Shown: positions 34,861 to 44,000 of the stretch, piece after piece
How positions within the stretch are numbered: position 1 is the stretch's first letter
How the letters are laid out: each line of letters opens with the position of its first letter
Assembly: GCA_964549495.1 (NCBI GenBank)
Contig: CAZJWJ010000023.1
Coordinates: 1-61,749 of the forward strand
DNA from: JACKBJ01 sp964549495
GTDB lineage: Bacteria > Chloroflexota > Anaerolineae > Epilineales > Epilineaceae
DNA length: 61,749 nt
Direction: 5' to 3'
Notes under the pieces: model-generated
Told to the model about the DNA's origin: nothing
Database searches by the model: none
The model's input: only the letters and a program-made list of their open reading frames with translations
Position numbers and translations under genes: made by a program

Positions 34861-37125
34861 ATGGCGACCTCGGATGGACGGATGAGCACCCGGCGCAGGG
34901 ATGCGATGGGGTCTGCCGGTCGGCTCCGCGGCATGCGCGGGGCGATCCTGCTGCTGTCCTTTCTCCTCCTCCTGCTGACCGGGCTGCCGGATGCGCTGAG
35001 GGCAGGCAACCGGGTGGAGGTTCCGGCCTCCATTCCACCGGATCTCGAGAGCGAGTGCCTGGGCGAAAATCCCTACCTGGTCACATCCTGCTTCGTGTCC
35101 AGCTCGCAGCTGACGGGACCGCAACTGGACGAGGCGCCGGCCGTCATCGCCTTTCGTGACACGCCCAGCGACGTGCCGCAGTACCTTCTGGCCACGCACG
35201 GCCAGGTCGGCTCGATCTTCGGCCTGGCTTACGCTCAACGAGAGCCGGCACTCTACGCGGCCGCCTTCCACAAGCGACAGGTCCGCTTCGGCCCGGGCGG
35301 TCCAGCGGCCATCTACCGCATCGACATGGCCTCGCTCGATGTGACCCAGGCGATCACGGTGCCCAACGTCGGTCCGGATCGCCATGACCGGAGCCTGCGA
35401 ACCAGTGATGCGAACGCCGGGCCCGGGGCAGGCAAGACGAGCCTTGGCGACATCGACCTGAGCGAGGATGGAAGCGAGCTCTTCGTCGTCAATCTCGATG
35501 ATCGCCAAATCTACCGCTTTGGGCTTCCGGAGGGACGACTGCTGGGCCAATTCGCGACCGGCGGCCTGGACCAGCCGTGGGCCGAGGATGCCAGGCCTTT
35601 CGGCCTACTGGTTCGAGCAGGGCGGGTCTATCACGGCGTGGTGCATACCGCCCAGGCCAGCCGGCGGCAGAGCGACCTGATGGCGCATGTCTACGCGTCG
35701 CAACCGGACGGCAGCCAGATGCGCGAGGTAGCTCGCACGCCGCTTCGAGGAAACCGAGGGCAGATCCAGTCCCCTCAGGTCGGTGCTGGAGGACGACTGG
35801 ATTGGCAAGCCTGGACGGACCAGCAGCGCGGCTTCTCGGAAGAGCTGCTCGTCTCGATCTTCCCGATGCCCTTGCTGACCGACATCGAACTGACGGCAGA
35901 CGACTCTCTGATCATCGGTCTACGAGACCGCAACATGGATCGGGGTCCCATGGGTGGGGTCCAGCAGAATCAGTATCCTTCGCTCGGCGCGGGCGACATC
36001 CTGCGCGGCCTCCGCAACGATGCGAGCTGGATCTTCTTCCAACCAGACGAGCACTTCCAAGACCGAAGTCAGAATGCGGACGAAACCGTTCAAGGCGGAT
36101 TGGCCTCCATCTGGTCACTGGAGTTGGTAGTGGCCGGTGCCGCTCCGATGAACGCCAATGGCGTGGCAGTGGATCAGGATGGTGCCCTCTGGTTCGGAGT
36201 GAGCGATGGCGCGCCACACCGCAGCGAGCAGTTCTGCAACTACCTCGGTGGCGTCCAACCCCGAGTCCTCGCCCAGCCCGCCAGTCCGCAGCACAGCGAG
36301 GGCCTGGGTATCCAGACGATGGGCGACCTCGAGCTGCTGTGCAGCCGCCCTTTCACGCCAAGTGCCACCCCGAGCCCCTCACCCAGTCCGACAACTCGGC
36401 CCAGCCCAACACCCAGTCCCAGGCCGACCGGTACACCCACTCCGAACCCAACCCCCAGCCCGAGCCCCAGCCCCTCGCCGAGCCAGACTGCGACCCCCGA
36501 GCCGACTCCGATCTTCTTGCCCATCCTGCTCCTGCAGCCCGACTGCGCGCGCATCCCGGTCTCGGTCGCGCTGGTGCTGGACGCCTCGACCAGCATGCGC
36601 GAGGCCACCCGGGCCGGCCGGCCCAAGGCCGAGGCCGCCGTCGAGGCAGCGCGCAGCTTCCTGGACGCCTTGCGCTTGCCCGAGGATCGGGCGAGCATCG
36701 TCGCCTTCAACGCCGAGGCGAGCTTGCTAGCACCGCTGACTGGTGACCGCGGTGCGCTCGACGAGGCCCTGGCCCGCTTCGAGCTGGCGCAGTTCACCCG
36801 CATCGACCTGGGCATCGAGGCGGCGCGCCGCGAGCTGGTCGAGGCGGCCGGCGAGGGCGAGACGCAGGCCATGGTCGTGCTCACCGATGGCCGCAACAAC
36901 CCCGAACCGGTGTCCAGCGCGGTCGATGCTGCCGCCCGGGCCAAGGCGGACAGCATCCGCGTCTTCACCATCGGGCTGGGCAGCGAGATCGAGGAGGCCG
37001 CGCTGCGAGAGATGGCTTCCGGGCCTGCCGACTATCGCGCCGCGGCCGATGGCGAGGACTTGGCGGGCATCTACCAGGCGCTGGCCGGCGCCGTGCGCCT
37101 CTGCCCGGGACAGTGGCGGCCGTGA
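34861..37125 (+). CDS. Secreted propeller-like protein with C-terminal VWA domain (paralogue A)
   Basis: The protein of about 754 residues has a signal peptide ('AILLLSFLLLLLTGLPDAL'). A beta-propeller-like domain to about residue 490 follows, with 'FHKRQVRFGPGGPAAIYRID' and 'TSLGDIDLSEDGSELFVVNLDDRQIY' split over blades. A Pro/Thr/Ser linker (about 497-550) comes next, then 'PIFLPILLLQPDC' and a VWA domain with MIDAS 'DASTS' and 'VLTDGRNN'. It should sit outside the cell and bind a ligand or partner through a divalent metal. The tandem gene at 37268 is a full paralogue. The start is uncertain: ATG 34861 and 34882 are both possible and both keep the signal peptide. Specific role unknown. Confidence 0.8.
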   Translation: MATSDGRMSTRRRDAMGSAGRLRGMRGAILLLSFLLLLLTGLPDALRAGNRVEVPASIPPDLESECLGENPYLVTSCFVSSSQLTGPQLDEAPAVIAFRDTPSDVPQYLLATHGQVGSIFGLAYAQREPALYAAAFHKRQVRFGPGGPAAIYRIDMASLDVTQAITVPNVGPDRHDRSLRTSDANAGPGAGKTSLGDIDLSEDGSELFVVNLDDRQIYRFGLPEGRLLGQFATGGLDQPWAEDARPFGLLVRAGRVYHGVVHTAQASRRQSDLMAHVYASQPDGSQMREVARTPLRGNRGQIQSPQVGAGGRLDWQAWTDQQRGFSEELLVSIFPMPLLTDIELTADDSLIIGLRDRNMDRGPMGGVQQNQYPSLGAGDILRGLRNDASWIFFQPDEHFQDRSQNADETVQGGLASIWSLELVVAGAAPMNANGVAVDQDGALWFGVSDGAPHRSEQFCNYLGGVQPRVLAQPASPQHSEGLGIQTMGDLELLCSRPFTPSATPSPSPSPTTRPSPTPSPRPTGTPTPNPTPSPSPSPSPSQTATPEPTPIFLPILLLQPDCARIPVSVALVLDASTSMREATRAGRPKAEAAVEAARSFLDALRLPEDRASIVAFNAEASLLAPLTGDRGALDEALARFELAQFTRIDLGIEAARRELVEAAGEGETQAMVVLTDGRNNPEPVSSAVDAAARAKADSIRVFTIGLGSEIEEAALREMASGPADYRAAADGEDLAGIYQALAGAVRLCPGQWRP

Positions 37126-37267
37126 AATACACGCATGCGCTGCCGGGCGGTCTCGGCCTTGCCGTCACGGCCGGCGGCAGGGATGGCCACCTCGGGTGTC
37201 GCGTGGCGCCGCAACGTGGATCCGGCCATGGAAGGCCATGCCGGTGGCCGCAACTCTGGAGCGATCG

Positions 37268-39532
37268 ATGAGTCCAAGCTCGAAGGCGATCCGCGCCACG
37301 CGGGCGGGCATCACGGCATGTCTCGCCGCCGGCCTGCTCCTGGTGGCCGCTGCGGGGACGCCGGCAGGCTCCCTCCGCGCAGGATCCGCCACTCCGGCCA
37401 GCCTGCCGCCGGGATTGACAGCAGCTTGCGCCGGCGACAATCCATACCTGGCTACGACCTGCTTTCACTCGGCCGACCTCTTCGGCACGAACCACCTGCC
37501 CTCGATGACGTCTGTAGCGGGCTTCAACGACACGGCCGAGGATCTGCCGAACTACATCCTGGCCTCGCAGGGCGAGGTCGGAACGACCTTCGGCCTGGCC
37601 TACTCCACGCCGGAGCATGCGCTCTACGCCGCGGCCTTCCACAAGCGCCAGACGCGATTCGGCCCGGGCGGGCCCGGCGCCATCTACCGCATCGACCTCG
37701 GTGCGCTCGATGTTCGGCAGGCCATCACGGTGCCCAACGCGGGGCCGGATCGACACAGCCTCAGCCCGCGCGGACCGGACACCCAGGCCGGCCCCTGGGC
37801 GGGCAAGACCAGCCTGGGCGACATCGAGATCAGTACCGACGGATCCACGCTCTTCGCGATGAACCTGAACGATCGGCGGATCTATCGCTTCGAGCTACCG
37901 AGCGGCCGGCCGATCGACAGCTTCGAGACCGGCGGACGAGACCGGGAGTGGTCCGAAGACGCGCGACCCTTCGCTCTGGCCTTCCGGAATGACCGACTCT
38001 ACCACGGCGTGGTCCATTCGGCGGAGTCCTCGGGTCGCCGAAACGACCTGCATGCCTACGTCTTCGCATCGGCACCGGACGGCAGCGCCATGCGCCAGGT
38101 CACCGACGTCGACTTGGGCTATCTGCGCGGTTCGATCGAAGCACCATGGCTCCAGATTCAGCAACCACTCGCCTGGAGGCCCTGGTCGGACCGAGACCGG
38201 GGGGTGGTTTCGAATGTCTTGGTTCGCTTGCAAGGCCTCAGCGGACTGACCATCAATCCGATGCCGATGCTGACCGACATCGAGTTCGATCTGGACGGCT
38301 CGATGGTGTTGGCCCTCCGGGATCGCAACCTCGATCGGGCCGAGCTGACCTTGGCGCGCCGCCCGGACTCGATCGGCGGCCTCGGGGCCGGTGACCTGCT
38401 GCGCGGACTGCCCGATGGGGATACCTGGCAAGTCAGCGTTCAAGAGCACTTCGACGATCAATCGAGGCAGTCGGCCGAGATGGCCCAGGGAGGGCTTGCC
38501 TCGATCCGCTGGCCACGGAGCATCGTGGCTGGCTTGGCGCCCCTAGAACTCTTGGACATTTCGCGGAGCGTCCAGGATGTTGCCCGCTGGTTCGACCCCG
38601 AGAGCGGATCACAGCTGCGACAGGAGCAGATCTGCTCGCGCTGGGGCGTCACGGCACGGTTGTCCATCGCGCCACAGGCACCACTCGACGACGAGTTTCC
38701 AGGTTTCGTGGGCTCGGGAGACATGGAGCTACTATGCTCGAGCCTTCCCAGCCCGACGCCAACCGAGAGCCCGACGGTCACGGCGAGCCCCACCGTGGAG
38801 CCCAGCGCGACGGCTCGGCCGAGCTCCACTGCGAGACCCTCGGAAACCCTCGCACCCAGCCCCAGCCCGAGACCCAGCGCAACAACGAGCCCGACCGCGA
38901 CGCCCGAACCGAAGCCGATCTACCTGCCCATCCTGCTCCTGCAGCCCGACTGCGCGCGCATCCCGGTCTCGATCGCGCTGGTGCTGGACGCCTCGACCAG
39001 CATGCGCGAGACCACGCGGGCCGGCCGGCCCAAGGCCGAAGCCGCTGTCGAGGCCGCGCGCCGCTTCCTGGACGCGCTGCGCCTGCCGGAGGACCGGGCA
39101 GCGATCGTCGCCTTCAACGCCGAGGCGAGCCTGCTCGCACCGCTGACCGGCGACCGGGCGGTACTCGACGAGGCCCTGGCCCGCTTCGAGCTGGCGCAGT
39201 TCACCCGCATCGACCTGGGCATCGAGGCGGCGCGCCGCGAGCTGGTCGATGCGGCCGGCGAGGGCGAGACGCAGGCCGTGATCGTGCTGACCGACGGGCG
39301 CAACAACCCCGAACCGGTGTCCAGCGCGGTCGCGGCCGCCGCGCGGGCCAAGGCGGACGGCATCCGAGTGTTTACCATCGGGCTGGGCAGCGAGATCGAG
39401 GAGGCCGCGCTGCAAGAGATGGCCAGCCGCCCGTCGGACTATCGCGCCGCGGCCGATGGCGAGGACCTGGCCGGCATCTACCAGGCGCTGGCCGGCGCCG
39501 TGCGCGACTGCCCGGGGCAGTGGCGACCATGA
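37268..39532 (+). CDS. Secreted propeller-like protein with C-terminal VWA domain (paralogue B)
   Basis: The 754-residue protein has the same plan as its upstream neighbour: signal peptide ('AGITACLAAGLLLVAAAGTP'), propeller-like domain with 'FHKRQTRFGPGGPGAIYRID', a Ser/Thr/Pro linker, 'PIYLPILLLQPDC' and a VWA domain with MIDAS 'DASTS'. The VWA part differs from paralogue A at only about 16 of about 200 residues, while the propeller and linker differ far more. ATG 37268 is preceded by GGAG at 6 nt. The gap to paralogue A is 142 bp, so the two may be cotranscribed. A receptor or surface-structure role is inference; no enzyme motif is visible. Confidence 0.85.
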   Translation: MSPSSKAIRATRAGITACLAAGLLLVAAAGTPAGSLRAGSATPASLPPGLTAACAGDNPYLATTCFHSADLFGTNHLPSMTSVAGFNDTAEDLPNYILASQGEVGTTFGLAYSTPEHALYAAAFHKRQTRFGPGGPGAIYRIDLGALDVRQAITVPNAGPDRHSLSPRGPDTQAGPWAGKTSLGDIEISTDGSTLFAMNLNDRRIYRFELPSGRPIDSFETGGRDREWSEDARPFALAFRNDRLYHGVVHSAESSGRRNDLHAYVFASAPDGSAMRQVTDVDLGYLRGSIEAPWLQIQQPLAWRPWSDRDRGVVSNVLVRLQGLSGLTINPMPMLTDIEFDLDGSMVLALRDRNLDRAELTLARRPDSIGGLGAGDLLRGLPDGDTWQVSVQEHFDDQSRQSAEMAQGGLASIRWPRSIVAGLAPLELLDISRSVQDVARWFDPESGSQLRQEQICSRWGVTARLSIAPQAPLDDEFPGFVGSGDMELLCSSLPSPTPTESPTVTASPTVEPSATARPSSTARPSETLAPSPSPRPSATTSPTATPEPKPIYLPILLLQPDCARIPVSIALVLDASTSMRETTRAGRPKAEAAVEAARRFLDALRLPEDRAAIVAFNAEASLLAPLTGDRAVLDEALARFELAQFTRIDLGIEAARRELVDAAGEGETQAVIVLTDGRNNPEPVSSAVAAAARAKADGIRVFTIGLGSEIEEAALQEMASRPSDYRAAADGEDLAGIYQALAGAVRDCPGQWRP

Positions 39533-39611
39533 GCGACCTCGCCGTCCTTCGACACGACGCTTGCCGTTTGCATGGACATGCGGGACCGTACTCGAGATGA
39601 GGAGCAGGAAG

Positions 39612-41651
39612 ATGAAGATGCGTCGCTCGATTCCCATGAGGTTCATCATCCTGTCCGTGATCGCCCTCGCCGGCCTGGCGCTTGCCGGCTCGCGGATCGG
39701 AAACGCACCGGCCGAGCGCCCCCTCGCCGCCTCCGAGCTGCGGCGCGCCGACGGCACCGGCCTCGTCGCGCAGCTGGGCGGGCCGGCCACGGCCGTCGTC
39801 GCCGCGGGCGATCTGGCCGTTCTCGGTCTCGGAAATCGGCTTGTTGCGCTGGATCTGGCTGCGCCGGGTGGTCCGAACATCGTCGCCGAGTCCCTGCCGC
39901 TACCTTCCGCCGTGCGCGATCTGGTCTTCGACGGCCGGGAGCTGCACGCTGCGCTGGGCACGGCCGGTCTGCGCAGCTTCGCGCTGCCCGATGCCGGCGA
40001 ACGCGAGATCCGCGAGCTGGCGCGGGCACCGTCCGAATGGTGGACCGGCGGGCTGGCCGCGTTCGGGGACCTGCTCCTCGCCGCCGACGGTCAGGCAGGG
40101 CTCGCCATCTGGCAGCGCGATGCGGCGGGCGCCTGGCAGCTGCGGTCGCGATTGAACACGCCGGGCGATGCCAGGGCGGTCGCGGTCGAGGGCAGTCTGG
40201 CCTGGATCGCCAGCGGTGGCACCGGCCTGCAGGTGGTCGATCTCTCCGAGCCCGGCGTGCCGCGCATCCTGGGATCGGTCGACACGCCGGGCATGGCGAG
40301 CGACATCGTGCTCGCCGCGGGCAGGGCCTACGTGGCCGATGGGCTGGCCGGCTTGCAGGTCATCGACCGGTCGACGCCGGAGGCCCCGGTCCTCATCGCC
40401 TCGCTCGAGGCCGGCGACAGCACGGACGCGGTCGCGCTGGACCATGATCGACTCTACCTGGCCGACCGCCAGGGCGGCCTGGCCATCGTGGACGTTGGCG
40501 ACCCGGATGCTCCGCGGGCGCTCGGCCGCTTCGACGAGATCGGCGCGGCGGTCGCCGTCGCCGTATCCGACGCGGGCCTGCTGCTCGCCGATGCCGGAGG
40601 GTACCAGAGCGGCGGCTCGCTGGCCGCCGTCGACAGCGTCCGAGCGCATGTCTGGGGCGTCGAGGGTCAAGCACCACGCGCAGAGGGCTTTGCCGGACTG
40701 CGCGTCGTCGACGCAAGCCAGCCGGATGCCCCGCGCCAGACGATGGTCTTCCGCAGCCCCAGCTTCGTCGAGAGCGTTGTCGTAGACGGCCACCTGGCCT
40801 ATCTGGCCGACGGCTTTGCCGGCCTGGTGTTGGCCGATCTGCGCCAGCCCGAAGCGCCGCGACTCTTGGACGCCCTGACCACCGAGGGCGCGGCGCACGA
40901 CGTGCTGCTCGATGGCCAGCGGGCCTGGGTGGCGGTGGGCGCGGCCGGTGTGATCGCCGTCGAGGGCAATGCCAATGACGGGCTGCGCCGCCTGTCCGGA
41001 GTCGACACACCGGGCGAGGCGCTGGGACTGGCCCTGCGCGGTGCCCGGCTATACGTGGCCGATGGCGCCGCGGGCCTGACCGTGATCGACATCGCCGATC
41101 CTGGCGCGCCGCGCCGATTGGTCAGCGTCGACACACCGGGCTACGCCTGGGACGTCAAGCTGAGCGATGCGGGGCCCTGGCTCTACGTCGCCGACCGGGT
41201 CGGCGGCCTGCGGGTGATGCGCCTGGACGACCCGGACGCGCCCAGCGAGGTGGCCGGGCTGGACTCGGTGGCCGTCGCGCTGGACATCGCCTGGCTGGAC
41301 GACCTGGCCTACGTAGCCAGTGGACCGGGCGGCCTGAGCGTCGTCGATCTCTCCGATCCGGCCGCGCCGCAACATCTGAGCAGCCTGGCCGTCGCGGGCG
41401 CGGTACACGGCGTACAGATCCTGGGCGAGCGCGCCTACCTGGCCGCGGGCGATCAGGGCTTGCGCGTCATCGACCTCGGCGACCCGCGTGCGCCGCGGGA
41501 GATCGAAGCCTTCGCGCTCCCCGGCGTGAGCGAGCGCCTGCTGGTCCTGGGCGAGATCGCGCTGGTGGCCGGCGAGCATGCCGGCATGCTGAGCCTGCGC
41601 CTGGCCCCTGGCAATAGTCGATCCTTCATCCCCTGGCTCGGAGCGCGCTGA
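39612..41651 (+). CDS. Secreted LVIVD-repeat beta-propeller protein
   Basis: The 679-residue protein has a signal peptide ('FIILSVIALAGLALAGSRIG') and then about ten to twelve LVIVD repeats of about 42-50 residues. Typical units are 'GLQVVDLSEPGVPRILGSV', 'GLAIVDVGDPDAPRALGRF', 'GLTVIDIADPGAPRRLVSV' and 'GLRVIDLGDPRAPREIEAF'. The family forms surface beta-propellers; the function of most members is unknown. The C-terminus is 'SFIPWLGAR', reminiscent of the 'FLP-L' tails elsewhere in the window. ATG 39612 is preferred (AGGAG 7 nt upstream); ATG 39597 and 39618 are in frame. It follows paralogue B by 79 bp and may belong to the same transcript. Confidence 0.88.
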   Translation: MKMRRSIPMRFIILSVIALAGLALAGSRIGNAPAERPLAASELRRADGTGLVAQLGGPATAVVAAGDLAVLGLGNRLVALDLAAPGGPNIVAESLPLPSAVRDLVFDGRELHAALGTAGLRSFALPDAGEREIRELARAPSEWWTGGLAAFGDLLLAADGQAGLAIWQRDAAGAWQLRSRLNTPGDARAVAVEGSLAWIASGGTGLQVVDLSEPGVPRILGSVDTPGMASDIVLAAGRAYVADGLAGLQVIDRSTPEAPVLIASLEAGDSTDAVALDHDRLYLADRQGGLAIVDVGDPDAPRALGRFDEIGAAVAVAVSDAGLLLADAGGYQSGGSLAAVDSVRAHVWGVEGQAPRAEGFAGLRVVDASQPDAPRQTMVFRSPSFVESVVVDGHLAYLADGFAGLVLADLRQPEAPRLLDALTTEGAAHDVLLDGQRAWVAVGAAGVIAVEGNANDGLRRLSGVDTPGEALGLALRGARLYVADGAAGLTVIDIADPGAPRRLVSVDTPGYAWDVKLSDAGPWLYVADRVGGLRVMRLDDPDAPSEVAGLDSVAVALDIAWLDDLAYVASGPGGLSVVDLSDPAAPQHLSSLAVAGAVHGVQILGERAYLAAGDQGLRVIDLGDPRAPREIEAFALPGVSERLLVLGEIALVAGEHAGMLSLRLAPGNSRSFIPWLGAR

Positions 41652-41721
41652 CGACATCCTTCCGCCTTGGCCGCCGCTTGCCCCTGACGCCCGACTCGGG
41701 ACCTGGGTGCCGCGGCCTCGT

Positions 41722-42390
41722 TCAGGACATCGGCTCGAGATGGTAGCGGGCGCAGCCCAGCGCCTCGGCGTCCCGGACATCGTGGGTGACCAGGAGGATG
41801 CCCACCCCCGAGACGCTGGCCAGATGGTCGATGGTCTCTCGCAGCCGGGCGGCCAGATCCCGGTCGAGGTTGACCAGGGGCTCGTCGAGCAGGAGCCAGC
41901 GCGGCGCCCCGGCCAGGGCCCGCGCCAGGCCCAGCCGGCGCTGCTCGCCGCCGGATAGCTGATCGGGATGGCGGTCGCGCAGCGCATCCAGCGCGCAGGC
42001 ATGCAGCAGCAGGTCGCAACGCGCCTCGCGCAGGTCGGGCTGCATCCGACCGGCGGCAAAGCGCAGATGCTGCGCCACCGTCATGTGCGGCCACAGCGCG
42101 CCGCTCTGGAAGACCATGCCGATGCCCCGGCGATGCGGTGGGATCGCGACCCGACCCGCCTCGCTGGCCAGGGCACCATCGATGAGCACGCGGCCGGCGC
42201 CAGGCGCCACCAAGCCCGCGATCAGTCGCAGCAGCGTCGTCTTGCCCGCCCCGTTGGGTCCCAGGATCGCGAGGCGCTCGCCCGGCTCGAGCGCCAGATC
42301 GATCCCCTCGAGCACGGGCCGCCCGCCACGATCGAAACCCAAGCCCTCCACGCGGATCCCAACCTGTCCGCCCCCGCCGCGATCGTTCAT
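41722..42390 (-). CDS. ABC importer ATPase, iron/thiamine type (FbpC-like)
   Basis: The 222-residue ATPase has Walker A 'GPNGAGKTT', Q-loop 'GMVFQSGALWPHMTV', signature 'LSGGEQRR' and Walker B 'WLLLDEPLVNLD', ending soon after the H-loop 'THDVRDAEALG'. It lacks the C-terminal TOBE-like regulatory domain found in many FbpC/PotA ATPases, so it is a short version. Its ATG (42388-42390) overlaps the permease stop by 4 nt. It is the third gene of a tightly coupled importer operon with permease and binding protein. Confidence 0.88.
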   Translation of the reverse strand: MNDRGGGGQVGIRVEGLGFDRGGRPVLEGIDLALEPGERLAILGPNGAGKTTLLRLIAGLVAPGAGRVLIDGALASEAGRVAIPPHRRGIGMVFQSGALWPHMTVAQHLRFAAGRMQPDLREARCDLLLHACALDALRDRHPDQLSGGEQRRLGLARALAGAPRWLLLDEPLVNLDRDLAARLRETIDHLASVSGVGILLVTHDVRDAEALGCARYHLEPMS

Positions 42391-44000
42391 GCGCGTCGCC
42401 CCGCCTCGAAAGCGCGCAGCGCTCCGACCATCGCCAGCGAGGATAGGAGCGCCAGGAGCAGACAGCTGCCAGCCACGGCCTCCGAAGCCCCGTAATGGAG
42501 GTAGTTGAAGGTCCGGACCGCGAAGCTGGAACGGCCGGGGGGCAAGACCATCAGCGTGGCACCGACCTCGCCCAGCGAGAGGGCGAAGACCGTCACGAAA
42601 GCCGTGACGTATCCCGGTGCGGAGAGCCGGCGGCCCACCCGCCACCACCCCCGAATGGCGCTGGGCTGGTATACGCGCATGGCCTCGATCTGCGTTTCGT
42701 CGCGCCGGACCAAGGCCGCCACCATCAACAAGGCCGCGATGGGTGCGAAGCGCCCGGCCGTCGCCAGCGAGGGCAACAGGTCGGTATGGGGCAGGACCGG
42801 CGATAGCGTGCCCTGCCCCCATAGCTCGATCAGCCCAATCCCGAAGAGGGGCGCGGGAAAGGCCAGGGGCAAGACCGTCACCAGCCAGGGCCATCGACCT
42901 GCCACCCCCCGCTCGCCGTCGGTCATGCCAACCAGCCTCCGGGCCATCGCCATGCCGGCCGCACAGGCCAGCAGACCGGCGACCAGCGCCACGGCCATCG
43001 AGTAGAACAGATCGTCGACCGCGGGCGCCAGGGTCGGCCAAAGCCGGCGGAGATCACCGGCGGCAGCCACCAGACTCAGCGCGAAGACCAGCGCCTGCAG
43101 CAAGAGGAGCCCCATCGCGAGCCGCGCCAGACCGCGGACCGGCCCGCTCAGCAAGGCCGTAGTAGCCTCCCGCGTCGCTTCGGCGTCGATCTCGCGCGAG
43201 CTCGAGGCCGCCCGCCGCCAACCGGCCACCAGCAGGATCGATGCCAGGCCGGCCAGCAGCAGGATGGGCAGCGCCATCGCCAGCGCGCGGGCCGCGTCGC
43301 CGCTGGCGCTGTACTCCGCGAAGACCGCCAGCGCCAGCACCCGTACCTGGAAGAGCGAGGGCACGCCATAGTCGGTGATCGTCAGCAGGAAGCAGAGCGC
43401 CAGGCCGGCCGCCACGACCGGCGCCGCCAGGGGCAGGGCGATCCGCCACAGCACCCGCCCGCCCGAGCGCAGGCTCCGCCCCGCCTCCAAGAGCTCGGCA
43501 GGCAGCAAGGCCAGGGCGACCACCGACATGCCGTAGGCGATGGGTAAGCGCGACAAGCTGGTCACCAAGACCGCCACCGCGGGTCCACCCGTCGGCAGGT
43601 CGCCGCCCAGTCCACGCGCCAGCAGGCCCATGCGGTAGAGCAGGCTCGACCAAGCCAGCGCGTGCACGTATGGGGGCACCGCCACGAAGGCCAGCGGCAG
43701 CCATCGAAGCCATCCCTTCCGCGGCCGATCGGAGAGCGCGGCCGCGAGACCCAGCAGGCCGGCCAGCAAGGTCGAGACCACCGCCAAGCCCAAGCTGCTC
43801 CCCAAGAGATCCAGACTCCGCCCCCGGGGCCACGCCAAGCCGAGCAGCGCCAAGGCGCCCCCGGGCCGTGCCGCCACACCCACCACGCCGTCGTAGACCA
43901 AGCTCAGGATCGGTCCGATGACGATGATCAAGAAGCCGAGCAGGCCAGCCGCGTCCAGGAATCCCTGCCAGCGCTCCTCTCCCTCGCGCCCTACCCTCAA
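42387..44000 (-). CDS. ABC importer permease, FbpB/ThiP-like, two fused membrane domains
   Basis: The protein of about 537 residues has around 12 hydrophobic helices in two homologous halves, each with an EAA-type loop: 'LPAELLEAGRSLRSGGRVLWRIALP' broken over the first half and 'EAMRVYQPSAIRGWWRVG' in the second. This is the layout of Fe3+ (FbpB/SfuB) and thiamine (ThiP) permeases. A long open frame continues upstream, but it overlaps the binding-protein gene, so the start is placed at TTG 44000 overlapping that gene's TGA. The TTG start is inferred from the 4-nt overlaps on both sides; another start a little downstream is possible. Confidence 0.82.
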   Translation of the reverse strand: MRVGREGEERWQGFLDAAGLLGFLIIVIGPILSLVYDGVVGVAARPGGALALLGLAWPRGRSLDLLGSSLGLAVVSTLLAGLLGLAAALSDRPRKGWLRWLPLAFVAVPPYVHALAWSSLLYRMGLLARGLGGDLPTGGPAVAVLVTSLSRLPIAYGMSVVALALLPAELLEAGRSLRSGGRVLWRIALPLAAPVVAAGLALCFLLTITDYGVPSLFQVRVLALAVFAEYSASGDAARALAMALPILLLAGLASILLVAGWRRAASSSREIDAEATREATTALLSGPVRGLARLAMGLLLLQALVFALSLVAAAGDLRRLWPTLAPAVDDLFYSMAVALVAGLLACAAGMAMARRLVGMTDGERGVAGRWPWLVTVLPLAFPAPLFGIGLIELWGQGTLSPVLPHTDLLPSLATAGRFAPIAALLMVAALVRRDETQIEAMRVYQPSAIRGWWRVGRRLSAPGYVTAFVTVFALSLGEVGATLMVLPPGRSSFAVRTFNYLHYGASEAVAGSCLLLALLSSLAMVGALRAFEAGRRA

